Below are positions 1 through 7,074 of a stretch of 15,082 nucleotides of DNA, in pieces. The translations under genes and the position numbers were made by a program. Source of the stretch: SMWD01 sp964629475. GTDB lineage: Bacteria; Pseudomonadota; Gammaproteobacteria; Steroidobacterales; GCA-2729495. The DNA lies in NCBI GenBank assembly GCA_964629475.1, contig CAZVQW010000036.1, positions 1-15,082 of the forward strand. Reading direction: 5' to 3'. Each line of letters starts with the position of its first letter. Positions within the stretch are counted from its first letter, which is position 1. The notes under the pieces are model-generated. The model was not told the DNA's origin, made no database searches, and saw nothing but the letters and a program-made list of their open reading frames with translations.

Positions 1-2723
1 ACACTCGGCACACGATCAGTATCCATCGGCACAACAATCGTATCACCCGGATACATTTTTCCGCCGCCACCACCAAACCAACGAGAGCCCACGGAAGCCT
101 GTACCGCGCCATTGGCGCGTACTATGTAGACCCGCTTCCCATCCGCATTCGACGTCAGACCACCACTCAGCGCGATATACGCATCGCGTGGTTCACCACT
201 GGCATATAGATGCGAAGTCGCATACTGCACTTCACCGAGCACCATGATTTCCTGAGAGATATGCGGAACGTACAGCTTATCTCCATTTCGTAAAGCAACG
301 TCATACTCGTCCGAATCGGCCGCAACTATCTTGTCGAGCTCGATCACGAGTCGGCCGGTAGGCACGGTGGTGCGAATCTGCTCCAGCAACGACTGGCCGA
401 CGGACATCGCCTGCTGTGCATTACCGCTCGGGTCGGCCGCCGCGCGCAATCCAAGGCCTGCGATATCAGCCTCCAGGCGCCGCTCCAGCACTTTTATCTG
501 TTCTGCTTCGCGTTCGCGCAAGGTTTCGCGAGTGAACACGCTACCGGCCGGGAACGCCAGGTCAGTCAGACCACCCGCCCGCTTCAGCACCGAGCGCAGC
601 GTCTCGCCACGCCGGACCGGATAGACCCCTGGAAATCGTACTTCGCCTATCAGTTCAATCTCGTATTGCTTCTCCCACGCGGTGATTTCCTGAACGCTGA
701 GATAATCATAAGAGTTCAGCAGCAGGTCTGCCGCCTCGTCACCGGCCAGAATGGCATCGAGATCGATCTCAACGAGCCGGGTTTGTCGCTCGCCACTCGC
801 ATCGATCGTATATCGAGTCAGCTCTGCACCGGATGAGAACGCACTCGAACTCAGCCCACCGCCAGCCCGGAGCAAATCGCTGATTCGCATGCCCGCCTCA
901 AGCGGGTAGTCACCGGGCGAGCGCACCTCTCCGGCAATCTTGACCATCTGAAATGGCTGGCTCTGCGTAGCCTCTGCCTCGAGCTCCTCGAGTATGGCCG
1001 AGATCACTGCAGCACGAACGACGCCAAGCTCGAAAATCATCACCCGATCACGAACCTGCAGCGGTATATTCGCCGCAGATGCGGGGTTGGCAAGTGCCGC
1101 ACCGATATTTGTCGACAAAACCGTGGTGAGTCTGTCGGGACCCTCCTCACGACGGATCAGCACATAACCGAGGTCTGCTTTTGGCTTAAGCATGCGTTCA
1201 CTCGACACGAGATCGATGATTCGCATGCCCGGCGACCATTCATAATGACCCGGTCGTGTCGTATGCCCCAGCAACGAGACAGAATCGTCTACCTCTTCGA
1301 GTACGGGTAGCACCGATACGAGATCGCCCGCCTCCACCGTCATTTTCAGGTCAGCCTGCTGATCCACATCGAGCGTTTCGATGCTGCGTGTGCCGCGACT
1401 GCTGACACGCTCGAGTCGCACCGTCGTGGCATCGGCCGTCGGCAGCATTCCGCCGGCCAGTTCGATTACCTCACCGACCGTGCGCTCGGAACGGAGTTCG
1501 TAGATCGCCGGGCGCCGAATCTCACCATCGATTCCAACCTGGGTCCTGGCCGATGGTATGAACACGACATCATTGGCACGCAGCTGCATATCCTTGCCTG
1601 TATCACCACGCAACAGAAGGTCATAGAGATCGAGCGTATTGACTGTCTTGCCGTCGCGCCGCAGCTGCACCTGGCGTAGTGAACCGATTTTTGTGATGCC
1701 GCCGGCCAGAAACAGTGCATTGGTCATGCGAGCTAAACCACTGACCGTATAACCACCCGGAACCTTGACGTCGCCGACGACGAAGATCCTGATCGAGCGC
1801 AGCTCACCCATGCTGACCGAGACCTCAGTGCCGATTAACTGCTTGGCAACCCACTGCTTGATCTCGTCGCGCAACTCTCCAAACGTTAGCCCGGCCACGG
1901 GTCGCGGGCCGAGCCGTGGAAAATTAATCGTGCCGTCACGCTGTACCGTGAGCGCCACCGAATCATTCTCGCTGCCATACAACTGGATATGCAGCGAGTC
2001 GCCGGGGCCGAGCACATAGTCACGCGGTACGGGCATGGACGACAGCGACTGTGCATCGAACGTGCTGACTTTACGCAACGCGCTGGCAACCCGCCCGGCC
2101 GTGGTCGATTCCTCTTCCCCGAACAGTGAATAACCAAACGGTTCCAAAGCAGCTGTACCGACTGGCGTTAAGGGCAGAATTGTCACGCTGATATAAACCG
2201 GCGCCAAAAGTGGCTCCGAGCCGAGACGAATTGCGACCTCCTCGGCTGTCAGCCCCGCCAGTGGAATCGATGCGATGCCCGGTAACTCCAGGACGCCTCG
2301 CTTATCCAGCTTGTAGAGATGGTTGCCGATGATGCGCGAGCGATTGATATCTGCCATCAACTGTCGCGCAATTTCTGGTTCTACATCCTCCTTGAGTGAG
2401 ACCGCAACAACAATCGTGTCGTTGCCTTCGATGCGCAAAACTTCCTGGTTAGACTGAGCCGCTTCTTCGATAGCAGCAAAGTCTAACCCCGCAAGTTCCG
2501 GTGATCCGCCGGAGTTTGTTTCCTGAACATCTCCGGCTCCCATAGCCGATCCTGCCCCCCCTCCCTGGAGCATCTGCAGGGCCTGCGCACGCTGGGAAGG
2601 CGTCAGGTTCTGATACGCACGCATCATTTCGGGGGTAATCGCCGTCTGTGCGAAAATGCCACCGCTCTGCAAGCAGAACGCGAATAGCAGAACCAGTGAG
2701 AGAAAATAGTTATTTTGCAGCAT
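1..2723 (-). CDS. Multi-SLBB polysaccharide export protein (partial)
   Basis: Periplasmic/outer-membrane export protein of the Wza-like polysaccharide biosynthesis/export family. The frame is open from an ATG at 2723 to the left edge (907 codons, no stop seen), so the C-terminus is missing. Residues 1-26 look like a Sec signal peptide cleaved after IFA; I see no lipobox Cys, unlike classical Wza lipoproteins. A Met/Gln/Gly-rich linker follows. The segment EPFGYSLFGEE and then PRDYVLGPGDSLHIQLYG (about 234-250) opens the Poly_export domain (about 234-310). At least six SLBB-like units follow, starting near residues 311, 393, 480, 591, 687 and 824, each with a G-[ED]-V/I-x-x-P-G-x-Y type core. 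After the fifth unit comes AFPAGSVFTRETLRERE, a segment typical of long multi-SLBB export proteins, leading into a charged, probably helical stretch. It lies 104 bp downstream of pgi. The family assignment is secure; the polymer exported is unknown. Confidence 0.9.
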   Translation of the reverse strand, partial: MLQNNYFLSLVLLFAFCLQSGGIFAQTAITPEMMRAYQNLTPSQRAQALQMLQGGGAGSAMGAGDVQETNSGGSPELAGLDFAAIEEAAQSNQEVLRIEGNDTIVVAVSLKEDVEPEIARQLMADINRSRIIGNHLYKLDKRGVLELPGIASIPLAGLTAEEVAIRLGSEPLLAPVYISVTILPLTPVGTAALEPFGYSLFGEEESTTAGRVASALRKVSTFDAQSLSSMPVPRDYVLGPGDSLHIQLYGSENDSVALTVQRDGTINFPRLGPRPVAGLTFGELRDEIKQWVAKQLIGTEVSVSMGELRSIRIFVVGDVKVPGGYTVSGLARMTNALFLAGGITKIGSLRQVQLRRDGKTVNTLDLYDLLLRGDTGKDMQLRANDVVFIPSARTQVGIDGEIRRPAIYELRSERTVGEVIELAGGMLPTADATTVRLERVSSRGTRSIETLDVDQQADLKMTVEAGDLVSVLPVLEEVDDSVSLLGHTTRPGHYEWSPGMRIIDLVSSERMLKPKADLGYVLIRREEGPDRLTTVLSTNIGAALANPASAANIPLQVRDRVMIFELGVVRAAVISAILEELEAEATQSQPFQMVKIAGEVRSPGDYPLEAGMRISDLLRAGGGLSSSAFSSGAELTRYTIDASGERQTRLVEIDLDAILAGDEAADLLLNSYDYLSVQEITAWEKQYEIELIGEVRFPGVYPVRRGETLRSVLKRAGGLTDLAFPAGSVFTRETLREREAEQIKVLERRLEADIAGLGLRAAADPSGNAQQAMSVGQSLLEQIRTTVPTGRLVIELDKIVAADSDEYDVALRNGDKLYVPHISQEIMVLGEVQYATSHLYASGEPRDAYIALSGGLTSNADGKRVYIVRANGAVQASVGSRWFGGGGGKMYPGDTIVVPMDTDRVPS

Positions 2724-2827
2724 AAACGGGGTGTTGTTGGCGTGTATCAATCAGCCGGAATGGTACGGTTCGCCCCGCAGGACCGCAACCCGTTAACGAC
2801 TTTCAGGATTACCAATCGGTAAGGTTT

Positions 2828-4336
2828 TCAGGAGCGTCTGGTGCGGATCAGCCGCGCAATCGGCGGCAGCGCCGGGTCATCCTCCGCCGCGGCCAGCCCG
2901 GCGCTCATGACGCCGGCCATGGTCTTGCCGAGTTCCACGCCCCACTGATCGAACGGATTGATACCCCAGATCACGCTCTGGACGAAGACCTTGTGCTCGT
3001 ACAGGGCAATCAGGGCGCCGATACTGCGCGGTTCCAGCCGGTCCGTGAGCAACACGCTGGACGACCGGTTGCCCGCGTGCGTCTTGTGTGGCGCCAGCCG
3101 CGCCACATCCCCCGCAGAACGGCCAGCGGCGCTCAGATCCGCTGCCACGGCTGCAGCCGGATAGCCGCGGGCAAATGCCTCGGCCTGGGCCAGCAGGTTA
3201 CCGAGGCCGTGCAGGTGTTGATCCGGATAACGGCTCGAAGCGGCAATCGGTGCGATGAAATCCAGGCTGACCTTGGCGGTCCCCTGGTGCAGCAACTGGA
3301 AGAACGAATGCTGCGCGTTCGAGCCCGGCTCGCCCCAAATCACGGCACCGGTCGCCGTTTCGACGGGCTCGCCGTCACGGGCCACGCTCTTGCCGTTGCT
3401 CTCCATCTCGAGTTGCTGCAGGAAGGCCGGGAAATAGCGCAGGCGCTGGTCGTAAGGCAACACAGCGTGACTTGCGGCACCAAGGAAGTTGCGCTGCCAG
3501 ACGCCGATCAGGCCGAGCAATACGGGTAGATTGTCGGCCAGCGGCGCCGTCTCGAAATGTTCGTCCATGCTCGCAGCCCCGGCGAGGAGTGCGCGAAAAT
3601 GATCTGCGCCGATACCGATCGCGACTGCGAGGCCGATTGACGACCACAGCGAGTAACGGCCGCCAACCCAGTCCCAGATCGCAAAACGCAGGTCTGCGCC
3701 GATCCCGAAACGATCCATCGCCTCGGCGTTAGTCGAAATTGCCGCGAAATGCCGACCGATGGCCTCGGCGGGCATCGAATCGAGGAACCAGCGGCGTGCG
3801 GCGTCAGCATTCAGCTGCGTCTCGATTGTCGTGAAGCTTTTCGAGCAGACGATAAACAGCGTGGTCTCGGCGTTGACCCGGTCGAGCACGTCGGCCAGTT
3901 GCGTCCCGTCGATCGTCGANNNNNNNNNNNNNNNNNNNNNNNNNNNNNNNNNNNNNNNNNNNNNNNNNNNNNNNNNNNNNNNNNNNNNNNNNNNNNNNNN
4001 NNNNNNNNNNNNNNNNNNNGCCATGTGCAGGGCCGGGCGGTCTTCGGTGTTGTTGACATGGGCGCCGGCGAACAGTTGTTCGATCCACGGAACGAGTTGA
4101 CGCTCTGCTGCAAGCTGCACCAACAGCTCAAGCGTCTTGGTGGTCAGGAGGTTACGCGAGTAATCGAGGGTCAGGCCACAGGCTTGTCGGGAGCAGGCTT
4201 CGTAGCGATCGGGCTCGTCCAGCAGGGTGCGCAGGTGCAAGCTGGCGATGGATTGGTGGTGGGTGGTGAGGGCGTTCCATGCGGGGCAGGTGCGCAAGCC
4301 GGAAGCGGCTGCGGTGAGTTCAGCTAATGTTGTCAT
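2828..4336 (-). CDS. pgi: Glucose-6-phosphate isomerase (assembly gap inside)
   Basis: Interconverts glucose 6-phosphate and fructose 6-phosphate in the cytoplasm, linking glycolysis to sugar-nucleotide supply. The ATG at 4336 is preceded by a good Shine-Dalgarno (GGGGAG). Family signatures are all present: GGRYSLWSSIGL with the catalytic-site Arg, IWGEPGSNAQHSFFQLLHQGT region with the base Glu and the ring-opening His, and NPFDQWGVELGKTM with the conserved Lys near the C-terminus. The 100-N gap falls between PALHM and STIDGTQLADV. It removes the segment that in E. coli Pgi carries the phosphate-binding GIGGSDLG motif. The frame is kept across the gap as written, and the two bases before the gap (GC) give Ala, as in the family's LH-x-ALR. 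The visible coding length is shorter than the usual ~550 residues by about the amount the gap would hide, so the gene is probably intact in the organism. It sits within a polysaccharide locus, which suggests local provision of hexose phosphates. Confidence 0.95.
   Translation of the reverse strand: MTTLAELTAAASGLRTCPAWNALTTHHQSIASLHLRTLLDEPDRYEACSRQACGLTLDYSRNLLTTKTLELLVQLAAERQLVPWIEQLFAGAHVNNTEDRPALHMXXXXXXXXXXXXXXXXXXXXXXXXXXXXXXXXXXSTIDGTQLADVLDRVNAETTLFIVCSKSFTTIETQLNADAARRWFLDSMPAEAIGRHFAAISTNAEAMDRFGIGADLRFAIWDWVGGRYSLWSSIGLAVAIGIGADHFRALLAGAASMDEHFETAPLADNLPVLLGLIGVWQRNFLGAASHAVLPYDQRLRYFPAFLQQLEMESNGKSVARDGEPVETATGAVIWGEPGSNAQHSFFQLLHQGTAKVSLDFIAPIAASSRYPDQHLHGLGNLLAQAEAFARGYPAAAVAADLSAAGRSAGDVARLAPHKTHAGNRSSSVLLTDRLEPRSIGALIALYEHKVFVQSVIWGINPFDQWGVELGKTMAGVMSAGLAAAEDDPALPPIARLIRTRRS
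3920..4019. other. Assembly gap of 100 Ns
   Basis: Exactly 100 consecutive Ns inside pgi. A round 100 is the usual placeholder for a gap of unknown length. Aligned by eye to E. coli Pgi recalled from memory, about 82 residues should lie between the flanking Met and Ser codons, whereas 34 fit in the placeholder. The true missing stretch is therefore probably near 244 nt, which would also keep the reading frame. Confidence 0.97.
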
Positions 4337-4377
4337 TCTTGCTCCCCTGCAATATCTAATTAGTTATATGTTTTAGG

Positions 4378-4457
4378 AGCGCCTGTGGGAGCGGCTTTAG
4401 CCGCGATTGATTTCCAGCAATGTGTTTATCGCGGCTAAAGCCGCTCCCACAGGCGCT
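4378..4457. repeat. REP-like inverted pair (BIME) between epimerase and pgi
   Basis: Two arms of 30 bases, 4378-4407 and 4428-4457, are perfect reverse complements separated by 20 bases. Each arm contains GGAGCGGCTTTAGCCGCGA, itself able to form a small hairpin (stem GCGGCT/AGCCGC), preceded by a GTGG head. This is the architecture of REP sequences paired as a BIME. The element begins about 20 nt past the epimerase stop and ends 41 nt before the pgi start. It could attenuate or stabilise the transcript between the two co-directional genes. There is no T-run typical of an intrinsic terminator. Related copies lie at 5607-5631 and 11660-11717. Confidence 0.9.
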
Positions 4458-4476
4458 GTTATCGGTGTTTGGTTCG

Positions 4477-5490
4477 TTATAGCTTGACGTTGTGGTACTC
4501 GAGATACCATTCTACGAATTTTGCGACACCCTCCTCTACCGGGGTCGATGGCTTGTAGCCGACGGCATCGACGAGGGATTGCGAATCTGCGTAGGTATCG
4601 GGCACGTCGCCGGGTTGCAACGGCAAGAGGTTTTTCTCGGCTTTGCGGCCGAGACAATCTTCGAGCACCTCGATGTAGTGCATCAGTTCGACCGGTCGGT
4701 TATTGCCGATATTGTAGATTCGATACGGTGCACGGCTCGTAGCCGGGTCCGGGTGATTCGAATCCCAGTCCGGATCCGCTGTCGCGACGGTGTCCATCGA
4801 GGCGATGACGCCACGAGCGATATCGTCGACATAGGTAAAATCGCGGCGGTGATTGCCGTAGTTGAACACGTCAATCGGCTTGCCTTCGATAATATTTTTC
4901 GTAAACAGGAACAGGGCCATGTCCGGCCGGCCCCAGGGTCCATAGACCGTAAAGAAACGCAGCCCGGTGGTCGGCATGTCGTACAGCGACGAATAGGAAT
5001 GTGCCATCAGCTCGTTTGCTTTCTTGGTCGCCGCGTACAGGGCCAGCGGATGATCGACGTTCTGATGCACCGAAAACGGCATATTCGTGTTCGCGCCATA
5101 CACCGAGCTCGTCGATGCATAGACGAGATGCCCGACATCGTGATGACGACAACCCTCGAGTATGTGCAGCGTGCCGACGACATTGCTGTCCACGTATGAA
5201 TGTGGATTCTCGATCGAATAACGCACGCCGGCCTGGGCCGCCAGGTGAATGACGCGATCGAATCCGGCGGTCGCAAACAGCGCCTCGACCGCCGCGCGAT
5301 CGGCCAGCTCGACCTTCTCAAAACTGAACCCGGCGGTCTGCTCAAGTATTCCCAGGCGGGCTTTTTTCAGGTTAACGTCGTAGTAGTCATTCAGGTTATC
5401 AAGCCCGACAACCTCGTCACCGCGCTCCAGCAACAACTGACTGACGCGAAAGCCGATAAACCCGGCTGCACCCGTGACCAATATCTTCAT
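4477..5490 (-). CDS. UDP-glucuronate 4-epimerase family protein
   Basis: NAD-dependent extended short-chain dehydrogenase that inverts C4 of a nucleotide sugar, most likely UDP-glucuronate to UDP-galacturonate, in the cytoplasm. I place the start at the ATG at 5490 (337 residues, MKILVTGAAGFIG); an in-frame TTG two codons upstream is less likely because the family normally begins with MKxLVTG. Residues 7-13 (GAAGFIG) form the Rossmann dinucleotide site. STSSVYG (126-132) and YAATK (Tyr152, Lys156) supply the catalytic Ser/Thr, Tyr and Lys. AAQAGVRYSIENPHSYVDSN (84-103) and DNLNDYYD (31-38) are characteristic of the GlcA 4-epimerase (CapI/LpsL/GAE) branch rather than the WbpP/TviC branch. The upstream neighbour is a TviB-type dehydrogenase, so an N-acetylhexosaminuronate substrate is an alternative. 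A single REP-like element lies in the 184-bp gap upstream and a paired one downstream. Confidence 0.9.
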   Translation of the reverse strand: MKILVTGAAGFIGFRVSQLLLERGDEVVGLDNLNDYYDVNLKKARLGILEQTAGFSFEKVELADRAAVEALFATAGFDRVIHLAAQAGVRYSIENPHSYVDSNVVGTLHILEGCRHHDVGHLVYASTSSVYGANTNMPFSVHQNVDHPLALYAATKKANELMAHSYSSLYDMPTTGLRFFTVYGPWGRPDMALFLFTKNIIEGKPIDVFNYGNHRRDFTYVDDIARGVIASMDTVATADPDWDSNHPDPATSRAPYRIYNIGNNRPVELMHYIEVLEDCLGRKAEKNLLPLQPGDVPDTYADSQSLVDAVGYKPSTPVEEGVAKFVEWYLEYHNVKL

Positions 5491-5606
5491 GAACAAACAG
5501 CCTGTGATCGCGATGCGTTACCCGTTAAACGCAAGATTAAAGAAATTCTATTAACGCCCACTGCTCATACTGCTGTGGTCGAGATTTACCTGACCGTGGC
5601 GTGTTA

Positions 5607-5631
5607 ATCGCGGCTAAAGCCGCTCCTACAG
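5607..5631. repeat. Single REP-like element
   Basis: A 25-base copy of the same repeat family seen at 4378-4457 and 11660-11717. Read on the minus strand it has a GTAG head followed by GAGCGGCTTTAGCCGCGAT, with the small internal hairpin GCGGCT/AGCCGC. No convincing inverted partner was found beside it. It lies in the 184-bp gap between the TviB-type dehydrogenase and the epimerase. Confidence 0.8.
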
Positions 5632-5674
5632 CATGTGGCCGATTGTGGGACATTGGCAGTGATGTACGCTGCAA

Positions 5675-6955
5675 TTATAGCCGCGAATCGATCCGCCCGG
5701 TCGGCAATACCGATTTAATGTCATAAAGAATATGGTCCGGCGTGCCGAGCGCATGTATTTCGTCAATCGGCATGTCGATGAATTGCCGGTGGGACACGGC
5801 CAGCACGATGCCGGCATAGCGCCCATCCGCGGGTTTTTCCGTGACGATATCGATACCGTATTCCTCACGAACATCATCGGGATTCGCCCACGGATCATAG
5901 ACTTCGATTTTTGCGCCAAATTCCTGCAGTTCGCGAATGACATCCACGACCTTGGTGTTGCGCACATCCGGGCAATCTTCCTTGAACGTGATGCCCATGA
6001 CGAGGATCCTCGAGTCCGGCAGGCTAATGCCCTTGCGAACCATGAGCCGCACGACCTGTGATGCCACGAACAAGCCCATGTTGTCGTTGATTCGCCTTCC
6101 GGCAAGGATCATGGCCGGGTGATAACCGACCTCCTGGGACTTGTGCGTCAGGTAATACGGATCGACGCCGATACAATGGCCACCGACAAGGCCAGGCCGA
6201 AACGGCAGAAAATTCCACTTGGTGCCGGCTGCCTCCAGAACCTCGAGGGTATCCAGGCCGAGACGATTAAAGATCAGCGCGAGCTCATTGACGAGCGCTA
6301 TATTGACATCGCGCTGCGTGTTTTCGATGACTTTCGCCGCTTCGGCGACGCGAATACTCGATGCACGATAAGTACCGGCACGAATGACCTTGCGGTACAT
6401 CGCATCGATGAAATCGGCGACTTCCGGCGTCGAACCGGAAGTTACCTTCAGAATATCCGTAACCCGATGTTCCTTGTCACCCGGGTTGATGCGTTCCGGG
6501 CTGTAGCCGAGGAAGAAGTCTTTATTGACCTTCAATCCCGATATATCGGCGAGAATCGGCGCGCAATCCTCCTCCGTGGCACCCGGGTACACGGTGGACT
6601 CGTAGATCACGATATTGCCTTTGCCAAGCACCGTGCCAATGCTGCGACTCGCGCCACGAAGCGCGCTGAGGTCGGGGCGCTTGGCTTCATCGATCGGTGT
6701 CGGCACGGTGACGATATACACGTCACAGTCTTCGAGCCCGTCGAGATGCTCGCAATAGGTCAGCCGCTCGGATGCGGCCAACTCCTCGCTGCTGACTTCG
6801 AGCGTCGAATCATGCCCGTCCCTGAGCTCCGCCACCCTGGCGCTGTTTATGTCAAAACCAACCGTGTCGAAATGCCGGCCGAACTCTACGGCCAGTGGCA
6901 GGCCGACGTAGCCGAGGCCAACGATGGCGACTTTAGTCTCTTCCAGGGATTTCAT
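5675..6955 (-). CDS. tviB: UDP-N-acetylhexosamine 6-dehydrogenase, TviB/WbpO type
   Basis: Oxidises the C6 hydroxyl of a UDP-N-acetylhexosamine (UDP-GlcNAc or UDP-GalNAc) to the uronic acid in two NAD+-dependent steps, giving acidic precursors for capsule or O-antigen. 426 residues, the normal family length. The N-terminal Rossmann motif GLGYVG is at 13-18. VPTPIDE (84-90), YESTVYPG (118-125) and YSPERINPGD (151-160) follow. AEAAKVIENTQRDVNIALVNE (about 204-224) is the central helix with the conserved Lys208. The catalytic cysteine is Cys261 in GGHCIGVDPYYLTHKSQ, a form typical of TviB/WbpO rather than of UDP-glucose dehydrogenase. The C-terminus IDSRL resembles the SDVRL end of Salmonella TviB as I recall it. 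It precedes the epimerase on the same strand, a common pairing. Which HexNAc it uses cannot be decided from sequence. The start at 6955 has only a weak purine-rich ribosome site. Confidence 0.92.
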   Translation of the reverse strand: MKSLEETKVAIVGLGYVGLPLAVEFGRHFDTVGFDINSARVAELRDGHDSTLEVSSEELAASERLTYCEHLDGLEDCDVYIVTVPTPIDEAKRPDLSALRGASRSIGTVLGKGNIVIYESTVYPGATEEDCAPILADISGLKVNKDFFLGYSPERINPGDKEHRVTDILKVTSGSTPEVADFIDAMYRKVIRAGTYRASSIRVAEAAKVIENTQRDVNIALVNELALIFNRLGLDTLEVLEAAGTKWNFLPFRPGLVGGHCIGVDPYYLTHKSQEVGYHPAMILAGRRINDNMGLFVASQVVRLMVRKGISLPDSRILVMGITFKEDCPDVRNTKVVDVIRELQEFGAKIEVYDPWANPDDVREEYGIDIVTEKPADGRYAGIVLAVSHRQFIDMPIDEIHALGTPDHILYDIKSVLPTGRIDSRL

Positions 6956-7074
6956 GTTTGTCTTTCTTCTTCAATGAGTTAACAAAGACTGGTCGGCATT
7001 CGATGACGCACCAGTGACCAGCGGCTCATGCATTTTCGGTGAAAAAGTCCCGCCTGGCTATTTAATCCGTCACA

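Noticed and set aside
2809..2822. Short palindrome-like TTACC/GGTAA between pgi and the export gene
   Set aside because: Only five base pairs of stem and no T-run, so it does not qualify as a terminator or a convincing operator.
2993..3529. Long plus-strand open frame of 178 codons inside pgi, and other long antisense frames
   Set aside because: It lies antisense to a strongly conserved enzyme and its translation has no recognisable domain. The same holds for the antisense frames in the epimerase, dehydrogenase, nhaB and symporter genes, which reflect high GC content.
4378..4457. Long inverted repeat as ends of an insertion sequence
   Set aside because: The spacer is only 20 bases, with no room for a transposase and no target duplication; the REP pair explains it better.
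5675..5690. TCGCGGCTATAA at the end of the dehydrogenase gene resembles half of the REP core
   Set aside because: The encoded Arg-Leu end matches the native C-terminus of TviB as recalled, and only about nine bases agree with the repeat, so coincidence is the simpler reading.
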